This document shows, piece by piece, positions 30,538 to 37,656 of a stretch of DNA of 39,322 nucleotides; the stretch's first letter is position 1, and every line of letters begins with the position of its first letter. The translations under genes and the position numbers were made by a program. This stretch comes from a virus. Location: positions 1 to 39,322 of the IMG/VR virus record IMGVR_UViG_3300044961_000226. One strand, given 5' to 3'. The notes below the pieces were generated by a model. The model did not search any database, was not told where the DNA came from, and saw only the letters and a program-made list of their open reading frames with translations.

Positions 30538-32446
30538 GTTCCATTTCCTGCTGTCCGAACGCTGCTTCCATCACAGCTCTACGTTCATCGGCCTGAATTT
30601 TAGCCTGTAGCTCTGTCATCTTGATTTTGTGACTGAGCTGAAGTTCTACCATCTTCATCTGATGCTCTTGCTGATCACGCTGCATCTCAAGCTGAATCTT
30701 TTGAATGGTCGCCTGAGCTTTTATCTGCTCTGCCTGAGCTTTAATTTGAGCATTTGGATCTTCCTCTTTCTGCTGAGGAGGATTTTTCTGCAACATGTCA
30801 ATGGCGCGATCTACAACACCCTCAATCTGACGACTTCCACGAAAACCAGCGAGACCCCACTTCAGCAACTCAACCAGGAAGGCAGAAGCTTGCGGAGCCT
30901 GCTGAACTACAGGCGCAGCGGACTGTAGGAACATAGAAAGAGCGTTGATGTACTCAGTGCGCTCGTTCTGCAACTGCGCATAGTCGGAAATAGCCAGAGA
31001 CTCCGGACGGACAGTGATCCTCCAACGGCTCTTAGATGGATCTTTAATGAGCGCCACCGCTTGCTGAGCATACTGCGCATCAGGCGTGGACATGATGTTA
31101 GACTGCCGAATAATCTGCTCAGGCGAATAATACTTCGCAATGATTTGCACTTTGATAGATTGCAGATCACTGGCAAACCGAGCAAAATCATCCTGCATGG
31201 CCTGGATACGAGTGCTGGCAAACTGAGCTTTGATCTTTTGCTCAGCAGCCGTCGCATACGGAGTACTAACTCCCCGCATGACATCTGACATTCCCGTCAC
31301 TTGATAAAGCTGTTGAATCTTTTCATTCAACTTAACAGTGAGGACATCTACCGCCTTTACGATAGAGTCAATCGGGATCCAATCGATGACCCCCGCCAGC
31401 CCGCCTTTCTCAGAGAGTTTAGCCCAATTCTCAACAGGGATAAGATCGTTCTCGACACCTTCGTTGAATACTCTTTTAACTTCTGCTGAAGACTTGTCGT
31501 AAACACCGACAACTTTGATCGCACGAGTAAGAAGACTGATACGAGTTTGTAGTTCGTCAATCTCGTTGTAAATGTCCTGGCTGAGAACATAGTCAGACTT
31601 CGGGATGTACTGACTAGTCGTACAGTTTGCGATCAGCGGGATCGGAGAAGGGAAGAAGCAATCAAGCTCAAGAGGAGGATCGCTCTCTTCTAGAAGCTGG
31701 GGGTAGCACTCACAGAGCCAGTACACCTTCTTTGAATCCTTACACCAGATTTCCCAAACTTCTGCTTGGGGATTGGCTTCTTTTTCTTCCGTTTTTGTCT
31801 TATTTTCCGAAAGAGGGATGGCATTGGCAATTTTCTCCCCGAAACGTTCAGCCAACTCGTACTTCGTCATGTACGAGCGATACGCAATCCAACGAATCTC
31901 AGCGTATGTTCGGGCAGGCGACCACATGACATCCTTCCAGTGGACGTAAATGGTGTCTACCCACTCGTCTGCTTTGTACTCTTCCGTGACTTGCGGGGCA
32001 AGCTCCACCCCCATCGGGTCCACGATGGCCGGGGTGACTCGCTGTTCTGTTTTGAAGTCATATTTTTGGCGTGCGATTCCCAATCCTGTAATGAGTCGAT
32101 CCTCAAGACAAGCTCGCAGTGCTTCAGAAAATGTTCCGTCATCATCTTGGATGTCTACATTGAGAATACGAGAAAGAATCTCCCCAGCAACTCTAGCTAC
32201 GTCATCATTGGCGTCGTTGAATCTACGGTCAACCTCGATCTTCGGCATGTTCCCATACATCATTGACTTAACAGTCACGACGTTGCTGTGGAACAGATTG
32301 AGTGTCCTTGTTTCGACTCCGAGAGTGTCTTGCGAGTCTTCGGAAAGGTATTTCTTAACTACTCGGTCGCCCTGAGTATGAAAAGGCTTGAACTTAGACC
32401 TCGCAGCAGCGAACTCCTCCATCCACTTAGCGTGATCGTATTTCAT
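30479..32446 (-). CDS. Portal protein, 655 aa
   Basis: A podovirus portal of typical length. It starts with a charged helix (WMEEFAAARSKFKPFHTQGDRVVKKYL) and has SMMYGNMPKIEVDRR, a helical middle with YIPKSDYVLSQDIYNEIDELQTRIS, and a tail of Gln/Lys-rich coiled coil (residues about 560-640) that resembles the barrel or crown of long portals. It forms the dodecameric ring for DNA passage and binds terminase. GAGGA precedes the ATG. Confidence 0.9.
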   Translation of the reverse strand: MKYDHAKWMEEFAAARSKFKPFHTQGDRVVKKYLSEDSQDTLGVETRTLNLFHSNVVTVKSMMYGNMPKIEVDRRFNDANDDVARVAGEILSRILNVDIQDDDGTFSEALRACLEDRLITGLGIARQKYDFKTEQRVTPAIVDPMGVELAPQVTEEYKADEWVDTIYVHWKDVMWSPARTYAEIRWIAYRSYMTKYELAERFGEKIANAIPLSENKTKTEEKEANPQAEVWEIWCKDSKKVYWLCECYPQLLEESDPPLELDCFFPSPIPLIANCTTSQYIPKSDYVLSQDIYNEIDELQTRISLLTRAIKVVGVYDKSSAEVKRVFNEGVENDLIPVENWAKLSEKGGLAGVIDWIPIDSIVKAVDVLTVKLNEKIQQLYQVTGMSDVMRGVSTPYATAAEQKIKAQFASTRIQAMQDDFARFASDLQSIKVQIIAKYYSPEQIIRQSNIMSTPDAQYAQQAVALIKDPSKSRWRITVRPESLAISDYAQLQNERTEYINALSMFLQSAAPVVQQAPQASAFLVELLKWGLAGFRGSRQIEGVVDRAIDMLQKNPPQQKEEDPNAQIKAQAEQIKAQATIQKIQLEMQRDQQEHQMKMVELQLSHKIKMTELQAKIQADERRAVMEAAFGQQEMEHEKEMALESRFEQAGRSNN

Positions 32447-32452
32447 AAGTCC

Positions 32453-33043
32453 TCAAGCGCAAGGTGCGGCGACGTTGCTAGTCGGGCTCGTAGCCCACCA
32501 TTTGATCTCAGTTAAGTCACTCGGACGGTGATAGTTTCTATCACGGTAGCGGTACACAACGGGACCACTGCACTCACTCCCGACAGGAATGAATCCCACA
32601 ACAACTGCACCGCGCGAGCCATCTGCGTTGATGCGATAAAGCGGAGCCATGTTCAACCCAGCGACCACCGCCACCGTCGTAAGCGTGGGAGGGTTCGGCA
32701 CTGGGGGAGCGATTACTCGCTGAACAACTCCTGACGGCGCACTCTCTTGTCCGAACGTGTTCCGTGAAAAAGCACGAAAACAGTAAGTCCCAGGCCCGAG
32801 GTTCGTAATCGTGAAACTCGTAGCGGGCGCAGCTACGATTTGCTCAGCAATACGAGTTCCAAACGCCGTGCCGGAACAAGTACCCCACTCAAGTCGCGTA
32901 GACGTCAGAGATCCTGGACCACTGGCGGGAATCGTGCTTCCATCAACGTTCTGCGTCGGATTGGTCCATTGAGCGGTAACGTTCGCACCCTGCCCATACG
33001 CGGGCGCGCTGAGTATAAAGAGGGTGACCAGTAGTCGCTTCAC
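32453..33043 (-). CDS. Secreted fibronectin-III-like protein, 196 aa
   Basis: A signal peptide is visible (MKRLLVTLFILSAPAYG, cleavage near residue 17). Next is a fibronectin type III-like domain with TRLEWGTCSG, then TITNLGPGTYCFRAFSRNTFG, then SAPSGVV. A C-terminal region holds four cysteines in all, which suggests disulfides in the periplasm or outside. A secreted protein between a small head gene and the portal gene is unusual. It may be an exclusion or adhesion factor carried as a moron. Starts at ATG 33043, overlapping its neighbour. Confidence 0.65.
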   Translation of the reverse strand: MKRLLVTLFILSAPAYGQGANVTAQWTNPTQNVDGSTIPASGPGSLTSTRLEWGTCSGTAFGTRIAEQIVAAPATSFTITNLGPGTYCFRAFSRNTFGQESAPSGVVQRVIAPPVPNPPTLTTVAVVAGLNMAPLYRINADGSRGAVVVGFIPVGSECSGPVVYRYRDRNYHRPSDLTEIKWWATSPTSNVAAPCA

Positions 33044-33345
33044 TGACCGCCACCCCGCTGAACGTAGATGTTCATTGAACCAGTGCCTGAGAACACCGCG
33101 TAATGAGTAACTCCAATCCCAAGCGCGAGGATAACCAGTGAGTTCGGGGGAAGAACGATATCGGTGGCTGCGGCCACTACGCCCGATCCTCCAAAACGGA
33201 TGAACGCGACCGCGTTGCCGCTGTTGTGTACCGCAGCAGTCGCTACTACGTCTGGATCACCAGGAAGTGCAGTCGCGGCAGTGGATGCAGAAGCGACTGT
33301 CGCAACGGTTGAAGTGTTCCCAATCGGACTAAATGCTTGAAACAT
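33040..33345 (-). CDS. Small head-associated beta protein, 101 aa
   Basis: A Val/Ala/Gly-rich protein with no charged clusters, containing AAVHNSGNAVAFIRFGGSGV and IVLPPNSLVILALGIG. The pattern is one of small virion decoration or fibre-like subunits that adorn the capsid. It follows terL with a one-base overlap and precedes the secreted gene. Role inferred from position and composition. Confidence 0.55.
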   Translation of the reverse strand: MFQAFSPIGNTSTVATVASASTAATALPGDPDVVATAAVHNSGNAVAFIRFGGSGVVAAATDIVLPPNSLVILALGIGVTHYAVFSGTGSMNIYVQRGGGQ

Positions 33346-34736
33346 TAGATTCGTCTCCGAAAGTATGAGCGCCTCATACGATCCTCATGAAGACGCTCGA
33401 GAGTGAATATTTCGGATAGAGATGGTATAGCAATCGCTCCTGATTGTACATCTCCTACTCGATCACGTCTACTTGCGCCGATTAGCGGCTCCTCCACGAC
33501 TAGCGCAGCGTATCCAAACGCATCACTGCCATGCGATGCCCAGTCGTGCAGAGGGTCATCTACAAATGTCTGCTTGCGGTCGTCCCATTGTCGCTTGTAA
33601 GCTCTAAGACACTCTACGCCAGACTTAGTCTTGGGGGAGAACCAAGAAGTACGAAGAACTCGACGTGAAGCGTTGATCCTGTCCATGATATCTAGCTTCG
33701 GAACGATGTCGATGGGGAACCCTGCGTCCCGCATCTGCTCTACCGTCGATCTCTTCGTTTGCAGCGTCTTCGCGCGAGCGTCATGGGGTAGCCAGATTTT
33801 CTCATACTGATACCCTTTTGAGTTCAGCATGTCAATGTAGAAGTCTACGTGCTCACCCGCAGCCTCTACATAGTCTCCCCATGCGATCCCATCTGGCCTG
33901 CGTTGCCAGAACCACGCAGCCGTTGAGTCTGTGCGACCTAAATCAAATGCGACCTTTACGGGGAGGGACTTATCTATGTCTGCATCTGAACTGTAAATCT
34001 GTCCCGTAGCCTCTAAGTCTCTAATAATCGCCGCGTAGTACGTTCCCCTTACGATGGCATTAAAGTCGCACTCATACTCTTGAGCGTAGGTCTCCTCACC
34101 TTGCTCTCTCTTGAGCTCTCTGAGTTTCTCAGGGCTGAACACCCCAGACTCACTCGCGCGCAGGACATACCAATACCACTGACGACGGATGTACTCCTCA
34201 GTATCTCCGGGGAGCATGTCCTCACCTTGCGCACGACGGAGGATCGAGTAAAAGTGATTCTTCCCCTTCGGCGTGCCGATGAATACGACCCAACCGTCAC
34301 GATCGGAGAGTGCTGGGATGAGGATGTCTGACCAGATAAACGGGGCCATGTCCCCGAACTCATCAACTACCGCTCCGTCAAAGTATAGACCGCGAATTCG
34401 GTCTGGGTTGTCTGCACCGTAGATGCGAATTCTCGCTCCGTTGTGACGGAGGACAACGTAGAGCTCTGACTCCGACACTTTGGAGGTGAGGCCCTCTGTG
34501 TACTGCTTGAGGTACGACCACGCGATGTCTTTCGCTTGCGAAAGGAGGGGACCGATGTAGGCATAGCGCGGATCTTGCCTCTTATTGCGAATAGCTCTCT
34601 CGATAAGCTCATTGATGCATGCAACCGTTTTCCCCGCGCGACGATGCGCGACCATGACCGCATACTTCTGTGATCTGCGGTGGAATGGGAGGAAAAATGG
34701 TCGCGGTTTGTATTGAGAGACGAATTTATTAGACAT
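33345..34736 (-). CDS. terL: Terminase large subunit, 463 aa
   Basis: The DNA-packaging motor. The ATPase carries Walker A HRRAGKT at 31-37, Walker B VVDEF with D125 and E126, and the coupling motif IGTP at 153-156. The RNase H-like nuclease carries D265 in AFDLGRTDS and D405 in HGSDAF. It cuts and translocates DNA with the small subunit. The ATG at 34736 lies inside the first unit of a 3 x 37-bp tandem repeat, and GGGAG is eight bases upstream; the first nine residues are encoded by repeat sequence. Confidence 0.97.
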   Translation of the reverse strand: MSNKFVSQYKPRPFFLPFHRRSQKYAVMVAHRRAGKTVACINELIERAIRNKRQDPRYAYIGPLLSQAKDIAWSYLKQYTEGLTSKVSESELYVVLRHNGARIRIYGADNPDRIRGLYFDGAVVDEFGDMAPFIWSDILIPALSDRDGWVVFIGTPKGKNHFYSILRRAQGEDMLPGDTEEYIRRQWYWYVLRASESGVFSPEKLRELKREQGEETYAQEYECDFNAIVRGTYYAAIIRDLEATGQIYSSDADIDKSLPVKVAFDLGRTDSTAAWFWQRRPDGIAWGDYVEAAGEHVDFYIDMLNSKGYQYEKIWLPHDARAKTLQTKRSTVEQMRDAGFPIDIVPKLDIMDRINASRRVLRTSWFSPKTKSGVECLRAYKRQWDDRKQTFVDDPLHDWASHGSDAFGYAALVVEEPLIGASRRDRVGDVQSGAIAIPSLSEIFTLERLHEDRMRRSYFRRRI

Positions 34737-34773
34737 AAATTCGTCTCCCAGTAGAGCCGAATTTATTAGACAT
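34729..34773 (-). CDS. Possible 14-codon leader ORF upstream of terL (unit 2)
   Basis: Identical peptide to the ORF at 34766-34810, preceded by GGGAG. Its stop lies within the terL start codon region, so termination here could feed re-initiation at terL. No independent coding evidence exists. Confidence 0.3.
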   Translation of the reverse strand: MSNKFGSTGRRIYV

Positions 34774-34810
34774 AAATTCGTCTCCCAGTAGAGCCGAATT
34801 TATTAGACAT
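34766..34810 (-). CDS. Possible 14-codon leader ORF upstream of terL (unit 3)
   Basis: ATG 34810 has AGGAG upstream and starts MSNKFGSTGRRIYV, ending at TAA eight bases past the ATG of the next unit. The same happens in the next unit (34773 to 34729), which ends eight bases past the terL ATG. They are either by-products of the duplication or true leader peptides. Confidence 0.3.
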   Translation of the reverse strand: MSNKFGSTGRRIYV

Positions 34811-34829
34811 AAATTCGTCTCCTAGTCTC

Positions 34830-35189
34830 CTAGTCTCCACTCCGCTTCTCCTCAAACTCTCCATCGGTGACTTCGTCAGAGGGGATTTCGTCTAGTGGAG
34901 AAGCCTCGAGGGCGGTGATGATACGAAATTCGCCTTTGGCCACGATGTCCTGTTGACTACTGGTGGGGAGGAGCTTACCGAATATTCTGTAAAACTCAGT
35001 AGGATTCTTATCAGCCCAAAGGGCGAGACGTGGTACTCCGCCGACCAGTTCGAACGCTTCCTCGAACGCATTGATAACCTTCTGTCTGTCAAATGGCTTA
35101 CGAGGTAGACTTGTGAGCGATTTATGTCGTTCCGCAAAGTCCTGTAGCGTGAGCATCGCGGGGGCTACTTCGAGCTCTTTATCTTCCAT
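34830..35189 (-). CDS. terS: Terminase small subunit, 119 aa
   Basis: A small acidic helical protein directly before terL, with PFDRQKVINAFEEAFELVGGVPRLALWADKNPTEFYRIFGKLLP. This is the phage terminase small-subunit pattern seen in podoviruses, with a helix-turn-helix-like stretch. It would recognise the packaging site, and there are direct repeats on both sides. ATG 35189 has AAGGA upstream, and that site lies in one arm of a 10-bp palindrome. The longer frame to 35210 is rejected. Confidence 0.8.
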   Translation of the reverse strand: MEDKELEVAPAMLTLQDFAERHKSLTSLPRKPFDRQKVINAFEEAFELVGGVPRLALWADKNPTEFYRIFGKLLPTSSQQDIVAKGEFRIITALEASPLDEIPSDEVTDGEFEEKRSGD

Positions 35190-35194
35190 AGGAT

Positions 35195-35215
35195 GTTCCT
35201 TGCACTGCAAGGAAC
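35195..35215. promoter_or_regulatory. Perfect palindrome over the terS ribosome-binding site
   Basis: GTTCCTTGCA and TGCAAGGAAC flank a single central base, a perfect 10-bp dyad. It lies six bases before the terS ATG and contains the AAGGA site. It shares the CCTTGCA / TGCAAGG arms with the dyad at 37598-37614. It could be an operator at the start of transcription or an RNA hairpin that hides the ribosome-binding site. Confidence 0.65.
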
Positions 35216-35216
35216 A

Positions 35217-35243
35217 ATACTACATCTTAACCCGGAAATACAA
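35217..35243 (-). promoter_or_regulatory. Weak candidate promoter for the late operon
   Basis: On the minus strand TTGTAT (35243-35238) and TAGTAT (35222-35217) are 15 bases apart, just upstream of the palindrome. The spacer is short and matches are partial. It is noted because the palindrome then lies at the expected start site, as at 37624-37651. Confidence 0.3.
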
Positions 35244-35250
35244 TCATAAA

Positions 35251-35348
35251 GCCTACGAGTTCGTAGGCTAATGAGTCACCGGCTATAAAGTTCGTAGGCT
35301 AATGAGTCACCGGCTATGCAGATCATAGGCTAATGAGTCACCGGCTAT
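35251..35348. repeat. Three 31-bp iterons upstream of terS
   Basis: The 23-base core (TAGGCTAATGAGTCACCGGCTAT less two bases at the edges is constant) begins at 35264, 35295 and 35326, exactly 31 bases apart. Each core has the palindrome TGAGTCA. A dyad GCCTACGA / TCGTAGGC (35251-35268) overlaps the first. Spacing of three helical turns puts the sites on one face of the DNA. The region from 35349 to 35458 shows no gene. Confidence 0.9.
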
Positions 35349-35458
35349 GCGAGAGGGTTGAGTGATTGTAGTTGTGGATGTTAATTTTTGACTCTCCCGG
35401 GGGGCGGCTGCGCGCGCTAACATAACGCGGCATGTTGCAGTGCAGCATAACGCAACGC

Positions 35459-35488
35459 AAAAAAGCCGGGCAGCGTGTGCTGCCCGGC
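35459..35488 (-). terminator. Rho-independent terminator, minus strand
   Basis: GCCGGGCAGC and GCTGCCCGGC pair perfectly around a four-base loop (35465-35488). On the minus strand the hairpin is followed by six T (complement of 35459-35464). It lies 14 bases beyond the stop of the 35503-35727 gene and ends that unit before the late-operon promoter region. Confidence 0.9.
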
Positions 35489-35502
35489 CCGCGCGTTGTA
35501 CG

Positions 35503-35727
35503 CTAAGCCATGTACGTAAAGTTAGGCAACAGCAAGCCGCCCGTTACGTGCAGTGTTGGCACCAGCAGTGCCGCGCTTTTGCGCTTTTGCCCTTGCAGTG
35601 CCAGTACAGCATGCAGCGCATTGTTGTAAGGCACTACAGCCACAACAACATAGCGGCGGCTGCTAGTTAATGGCCGTACAACGCCGTTACCAATGGCTTG
35701 CATTGGTACTGGGTTGTAACCTAGCAT
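35503..35727 (-). CDS. Hypothetical protein, 74 aa
   Basis: A beta-rich protein with RRYVVVAVVPYNNALHAVLALQG and LLVPTLHVTGGLLLP, ending in NFTYMA. The ATG at 35727 overlaps the stop of the upstream YRGAR gene by seven bases, and a terminator follows the gene. A longer frame starts at 35778 inside the upstream gene and is less likely. Function unknown. Confidence 0.6.
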   Translation of the reverse strand: MLGYNPVPMQAIGNGVVRPLTSSRRYVVVAVVPYNNALHAVLALQGQKRKSAALLVPTLHVTGGLLLPNFTYMA

Positions 35728-36020
35728 TGCGGCGGCACCAGTGTTGCCACACCCTGCCGCACAAAGTAGGCAAGCCACCCACTGGCAGGTTCCGGCTTGC
35801 CCGCATTTTTGCCTTTGGTGGGCAAACTGGGCGGGTTAGCCGTAGTGGCCGCAAGGTATGCGGCGGCAGGTTGCCCGTTGTGCTGCAACAGCACGGCATA
35901 CCATGCGGCGCGCGCGCCCCGGTAATGCATGCCTTGCTTAACCTGCAACACGGGCACAGGCGGCGCCGCCTGCGGTTGCGTTGCGGTGGCCGCCGTAGCG
36001 GCATTGTTTGCTTTTGCCAT
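35721..36020 (-). CDS. YRGAR-domain protein, paralogue of 7940-8305, 99 aa
   Basis: The first 25 residues are Ala/Thr/Pro/Gln-rich and flexible. The domain has MHYRGARAAWYAVLLQHNG at about 31-49 and GWLAYFV at 81-87, which match KYRGARKRW-x5-NG and GWLRFYV of the 7940 gene in the same order. Its codons are much more GC-rich than those of that gene. It is the first gene of a two-gene minus-strand unit ended by a terminator. Function unknown; conservation of two copies in one small genome suggests a real role. Confidence 0.65.
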   Translation of the reverse strand: MAKANNAATAATATQPQAAPPVPVLQVKQGMHYRGARAAWYAVLLQHNGQPAAAYLAATTANPPSLPTKGKNAGKPEPASGWLAYFVRQGVATLVPPQC

Positions 36021-36196
36021 GTTAGTACCCGTTACCTATGTATGCGGCACCATTTGCCGCAGCACCATTAGGCCACAACGCAATGCAGGTTGCAACAACT
36101 TTTTATTGCGGCTTGTACGTATTTACAAACAGCGCGCGGTATGCTAGGGCGCATATTATGTAACCCAGCCCCCGCGCCCGACTCTAGATTACGAAG

Positions 36197-36366
36197 CGAG
36201 ATCTGCGATGTCTGCGAATCGGAGAGATCTGCGAATCGGAGAGATCTGCGATGTCTGCGAATCGGAGAGATCTGGGAGATCTACGACTCGGAGAGATCTC
36301 CGACTCGGAGAGATCTCCGATTCGGAGAAATCTGGGAGATCTGCGACTCGGAGAGATCTGCGACTC
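36197..36366. repeat. Degenerate tandem repeats, 17/26-base units
   Basis: Units of the form AGATCT-NCGA-NTCGGAG follow one another seven or eight times, 17 bases long or 26 when a further nine-base block is inserted. AGATCT and CTCCGA-T-TCGGAG are themselves palindromes. No protein of normal composition is encoded on either strand. It is the first part of a gene-free stretch from 36021 to 36769. Confidence 0.85.
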
Positions 36367-36470
36367 TAGTCGGAAATCGGAGATTTCTACGAAATCTCGA
36401 CTCCGGGAGGGGATTTGCTAGTCGGGAATCGGAGATTTCTGCGAAATCTCGATTCTGGGAGGGATGTGAA
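36367..36470. repeat. Two 52-base hairpin-forming repeats
   Basis: The segments beginning TAGTCGG at 36367 and 36419 repeat with a 52-base period. Each contains GAGATTTC - three bases - GAAATCTC, a perfect eight-base dyad, extended on one copy by AATC / GATT past a bulge. They directly follow the 17/26-base array. Confidence 0.85.
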
Positions 36471-36529
36471 TGATAAAGAGTTCCCCCGTATACCATAGCG
36501 GCTTGAGGTAGAGATCTGGCCACCAACCC

Positions 36530-36660
36530 AGTTTTTCGGGGCTTTTTCGGTGTTTTCGGCTCTTTTCGGGGCTCTTTTCGGCGTTTTAGCAGATCTACAA
36601 CACTACAAAACACTAAAAACACTAACTTTTTTAGTCGTAAAAATTTTTGCATGTAGCCAC
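36530..36660. other. TTTTCGG repeats followed by AT-rich tract (possible origin unwinding element)
   Basis: Five TTTTCGG repeats lie at about 36533-36590. After them comes an A/T-rich segment with repeated ACACTA and runs of T and A (36596-36656). An array of repeats next to an AT-rich tract is the usual plan of a replication origin. No gene is visible on either strand; an open frame on the minus strand here has abnormal composition. Confidence 0.4.
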
Positions 36661-36710
36661 CTAATGGGTACGGTACACTGTTGCGAGTGTTGTAAATACT
36701 GCAAAGCCAT

Positions 36711-36736
36711 GTTTTTAAAGGCAAAACTTTAAAAAC
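36711..36736. repeat. AT-rich inverted repeat downstream of 36770 gene
   Basis: GTTTTTAAAG and CTTTAAAAAC pair perfectly over ten bases with a six-base loop. On the minus strand it lies 34 bases beyond the stop of the 36770-37048 gene. It may act as a weak terminator or as part of the origin-like region. Confidence 0.6.
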
Positions 36737-36769
36737 ACTAGCCGTAACCATACTGCCGCGAGTGTTTTG

Positions 36770-37048
36770 CTACCGAATCGTAAACACTGTTGAGTCCCAC
36801 CCCGCTGGCGTAAGGCTGAACCACCCATTACCCGCCCTGAGTGTGAGGTCGCCCCCCAAGGCGACCTCCAGCACCGCGTTGCGGTGGAGCAACGCAACGA
36901 ACTCCTCAAGAGTCTCATGAAGTCCACAGGTATTGGGATCGTACAGGACATCCCAGTAATTGCCCGCGAGTTCGCCAAGCGCGTTGCGGATGTCCTGTTC
37001 GTGGGGGGCTTGCCAGCCACAAGCCCCCCAAGCCGAACTAGTAAACAT
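36770..37048 (-). CDS. Hypothetical protein, 92 aa
   Basis: A beta/alpha protein starting MFTSSAWGACGW, with helix GELAGNYWDVLYD and a C-terminal strand pair (LTLRAGNGWFSLTPAGWDSTVFTIR less residues at the edges). The ATG at 37048 shares bases with the upstream stop (TAATG). It is the third gene of a minus-strand unit led by the promoter at 37624-37651. Function unknown. Confidence 0.65.
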   Translation of the reverse strand: MFTSSAWGACGWQAPHEQDIRNALGELAGNYWDVLYDPNTCGLHETLEEFVALLHRNAVLEVALGGDLTLRAGNGWFSLTPAGWDSTVFTIR

Positions 37049-37398
37049 TAGAACTGACCCCATGCCGAGTCAACCAGTGCCAGGAACCGAACCGCCACCC
37101 GGTAGAACTCCTTAACGTGTTCGGGTGCTGCGCCCGTGCTAAGCTGGGTGAGTTCAACAAAGTTGGGGCTAAGCGACTCCACCCACGCATGGGCGGCGCT
37201 GGGGTAGCTGGCAAACGACTCGTTGTAAACCCCTGAGTCGCTAAGGTGCCGTGCGAAGTCCTGCACCGCCTCGTAACCCTGCCGCCACGTTGACTCCATG
37301 ATGTCAACGTACTGCTGCAACACGGCGAACTCCTCGTCGCTGAAGTCCGGGCCGCCCGCCCCGTAGCAACGGGCAATGTGGAAGTCACGGTAGTTCAT
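37048..37398 (-). CDS. Hypothetical protein, 116 aa
   Basis: A helical acidic protein (FSDEEFAVLQQYVDIMESTWRQGYEAV and EHVKEFYRVAVRFLALVDSAW). AAGGAG precedes the ATG at 37398; a longer frame to 37494 reads through the upstream gene and is rejected. It overlaps the upstream gene by 14 bases. Function unknown. Confidence 0.7.
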   Translation of the reverse strand: MNYRDFHIARCYGAGGPDFSDEEFAVLQQYVDIMESTWRQGYEAVQDFARHLSDSGVYNESFASYPSAAHAWVESLSPNFVELTQLSTGAAPEHVKEFYRVAVRFLALVDSAWGQF

Positions 37399-37576
37399 GG
37401 CAAAGCTCCTTGTGGATTTCACCCTGTGCGTTGATCGCGTAAGTGCTAGGGCAGCAGGACTCCACCCAGATTTCACTACCACGTTCAATGCCATGCTGCG
37501 CCACCAGCGCCGCCAGCGCCTGCAAGTCGTTGGCGCATGCGGCCAGTATTTTTGCGAATTTAACCTTGGGCTCCAT
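37385..37576 (-). CDS. Hypothetical protein, 63 aa
   Basis: A small helical protein (KFAKILAACANDLQALAALVAQHG) with two adjacent cysteines near the middle and a second part rich in polar residues. A consensus AGGAGG precedes the ATG at 37576. It is the first gene of a three-gene minus-strand unit whose leader carries a palindrome shared with terS. Such a first small gene could encode a regulator, but no DNA-binding motif is clear. Confidence 0.65.
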   Translation of the reverse strand: MEPKVKFAKILAACANDLQALAALVAQHGIERGSEIWVESCCPSTYAINAQGEIHKELCHELP

Positions 37577-37597
37577 AACCAAACCTCCTATGTAGTA

Positions 37598-37614
37598 CCT
37601 TGCACCATGCAAGG
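37598..37614. promoter_or_regulatory. Palindrome shared with the terS leader
   Basis: CCTTGCA and TGCAAGG flank three bases, a perfect seven-base dyad located about 10-26 bases downstream of the -10 box and just before the ribosome-binding site of the 37576 gene. The arms are the same as those of the palindrome at 35195-35215. Confidence 0.65.
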
Positions 37615-37623
37615 CCTACTGGT

Positions 37624-37651
37624 AGTGTACCGCACCTAATACAGATTGCAA
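37624..37651 (-). promoter_or_regulatory. Candidate promoter for the minus-strand small-gene unit
   Basis: On the minus strand TTGCAA (37651-37646) and TACACT (37629-37624) are 16 bases apart, about 50 bases upstream of the ATG at 37576. The matches to sigma70 consensus are partial but the location is right. Confidence 0.45.
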
Positions 37652-37656
37652 GCCTA

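Larger units (their letters stand above)
34722..34822 (-). repeat. Three tandem 37-bp repeats over the terL start
   Basis: Units begin at 34722, 34759 and 34796 (the third is partial, to 34822). The first two units are identical and each contains the dyad GAATTTAT-TAGAC-ATAAATTC. In unit 1 the dyad extends to 13 base pairs (34717-34747). Each unit also holds a ribosome-binding site and an ATG on the minus strand. The array fills the gap between terS and terL. Confidence 0.95.

Noticed and set aside
36090-36473. A 127-codon plus-strand frame in the same region
   Set aside because: Almost all of it translates the 17/26-base repeats. No domain or ribosome-binding site is seen.
36281-36751. A 156-codon minus-strand frame across the repeat region
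   Set aside because: The sequence is a repeat translation with abnormal composition (runs of Lys-Pro-Arg and SESQISQ) and no credible start signal. The DNA repeats explain the open frame.
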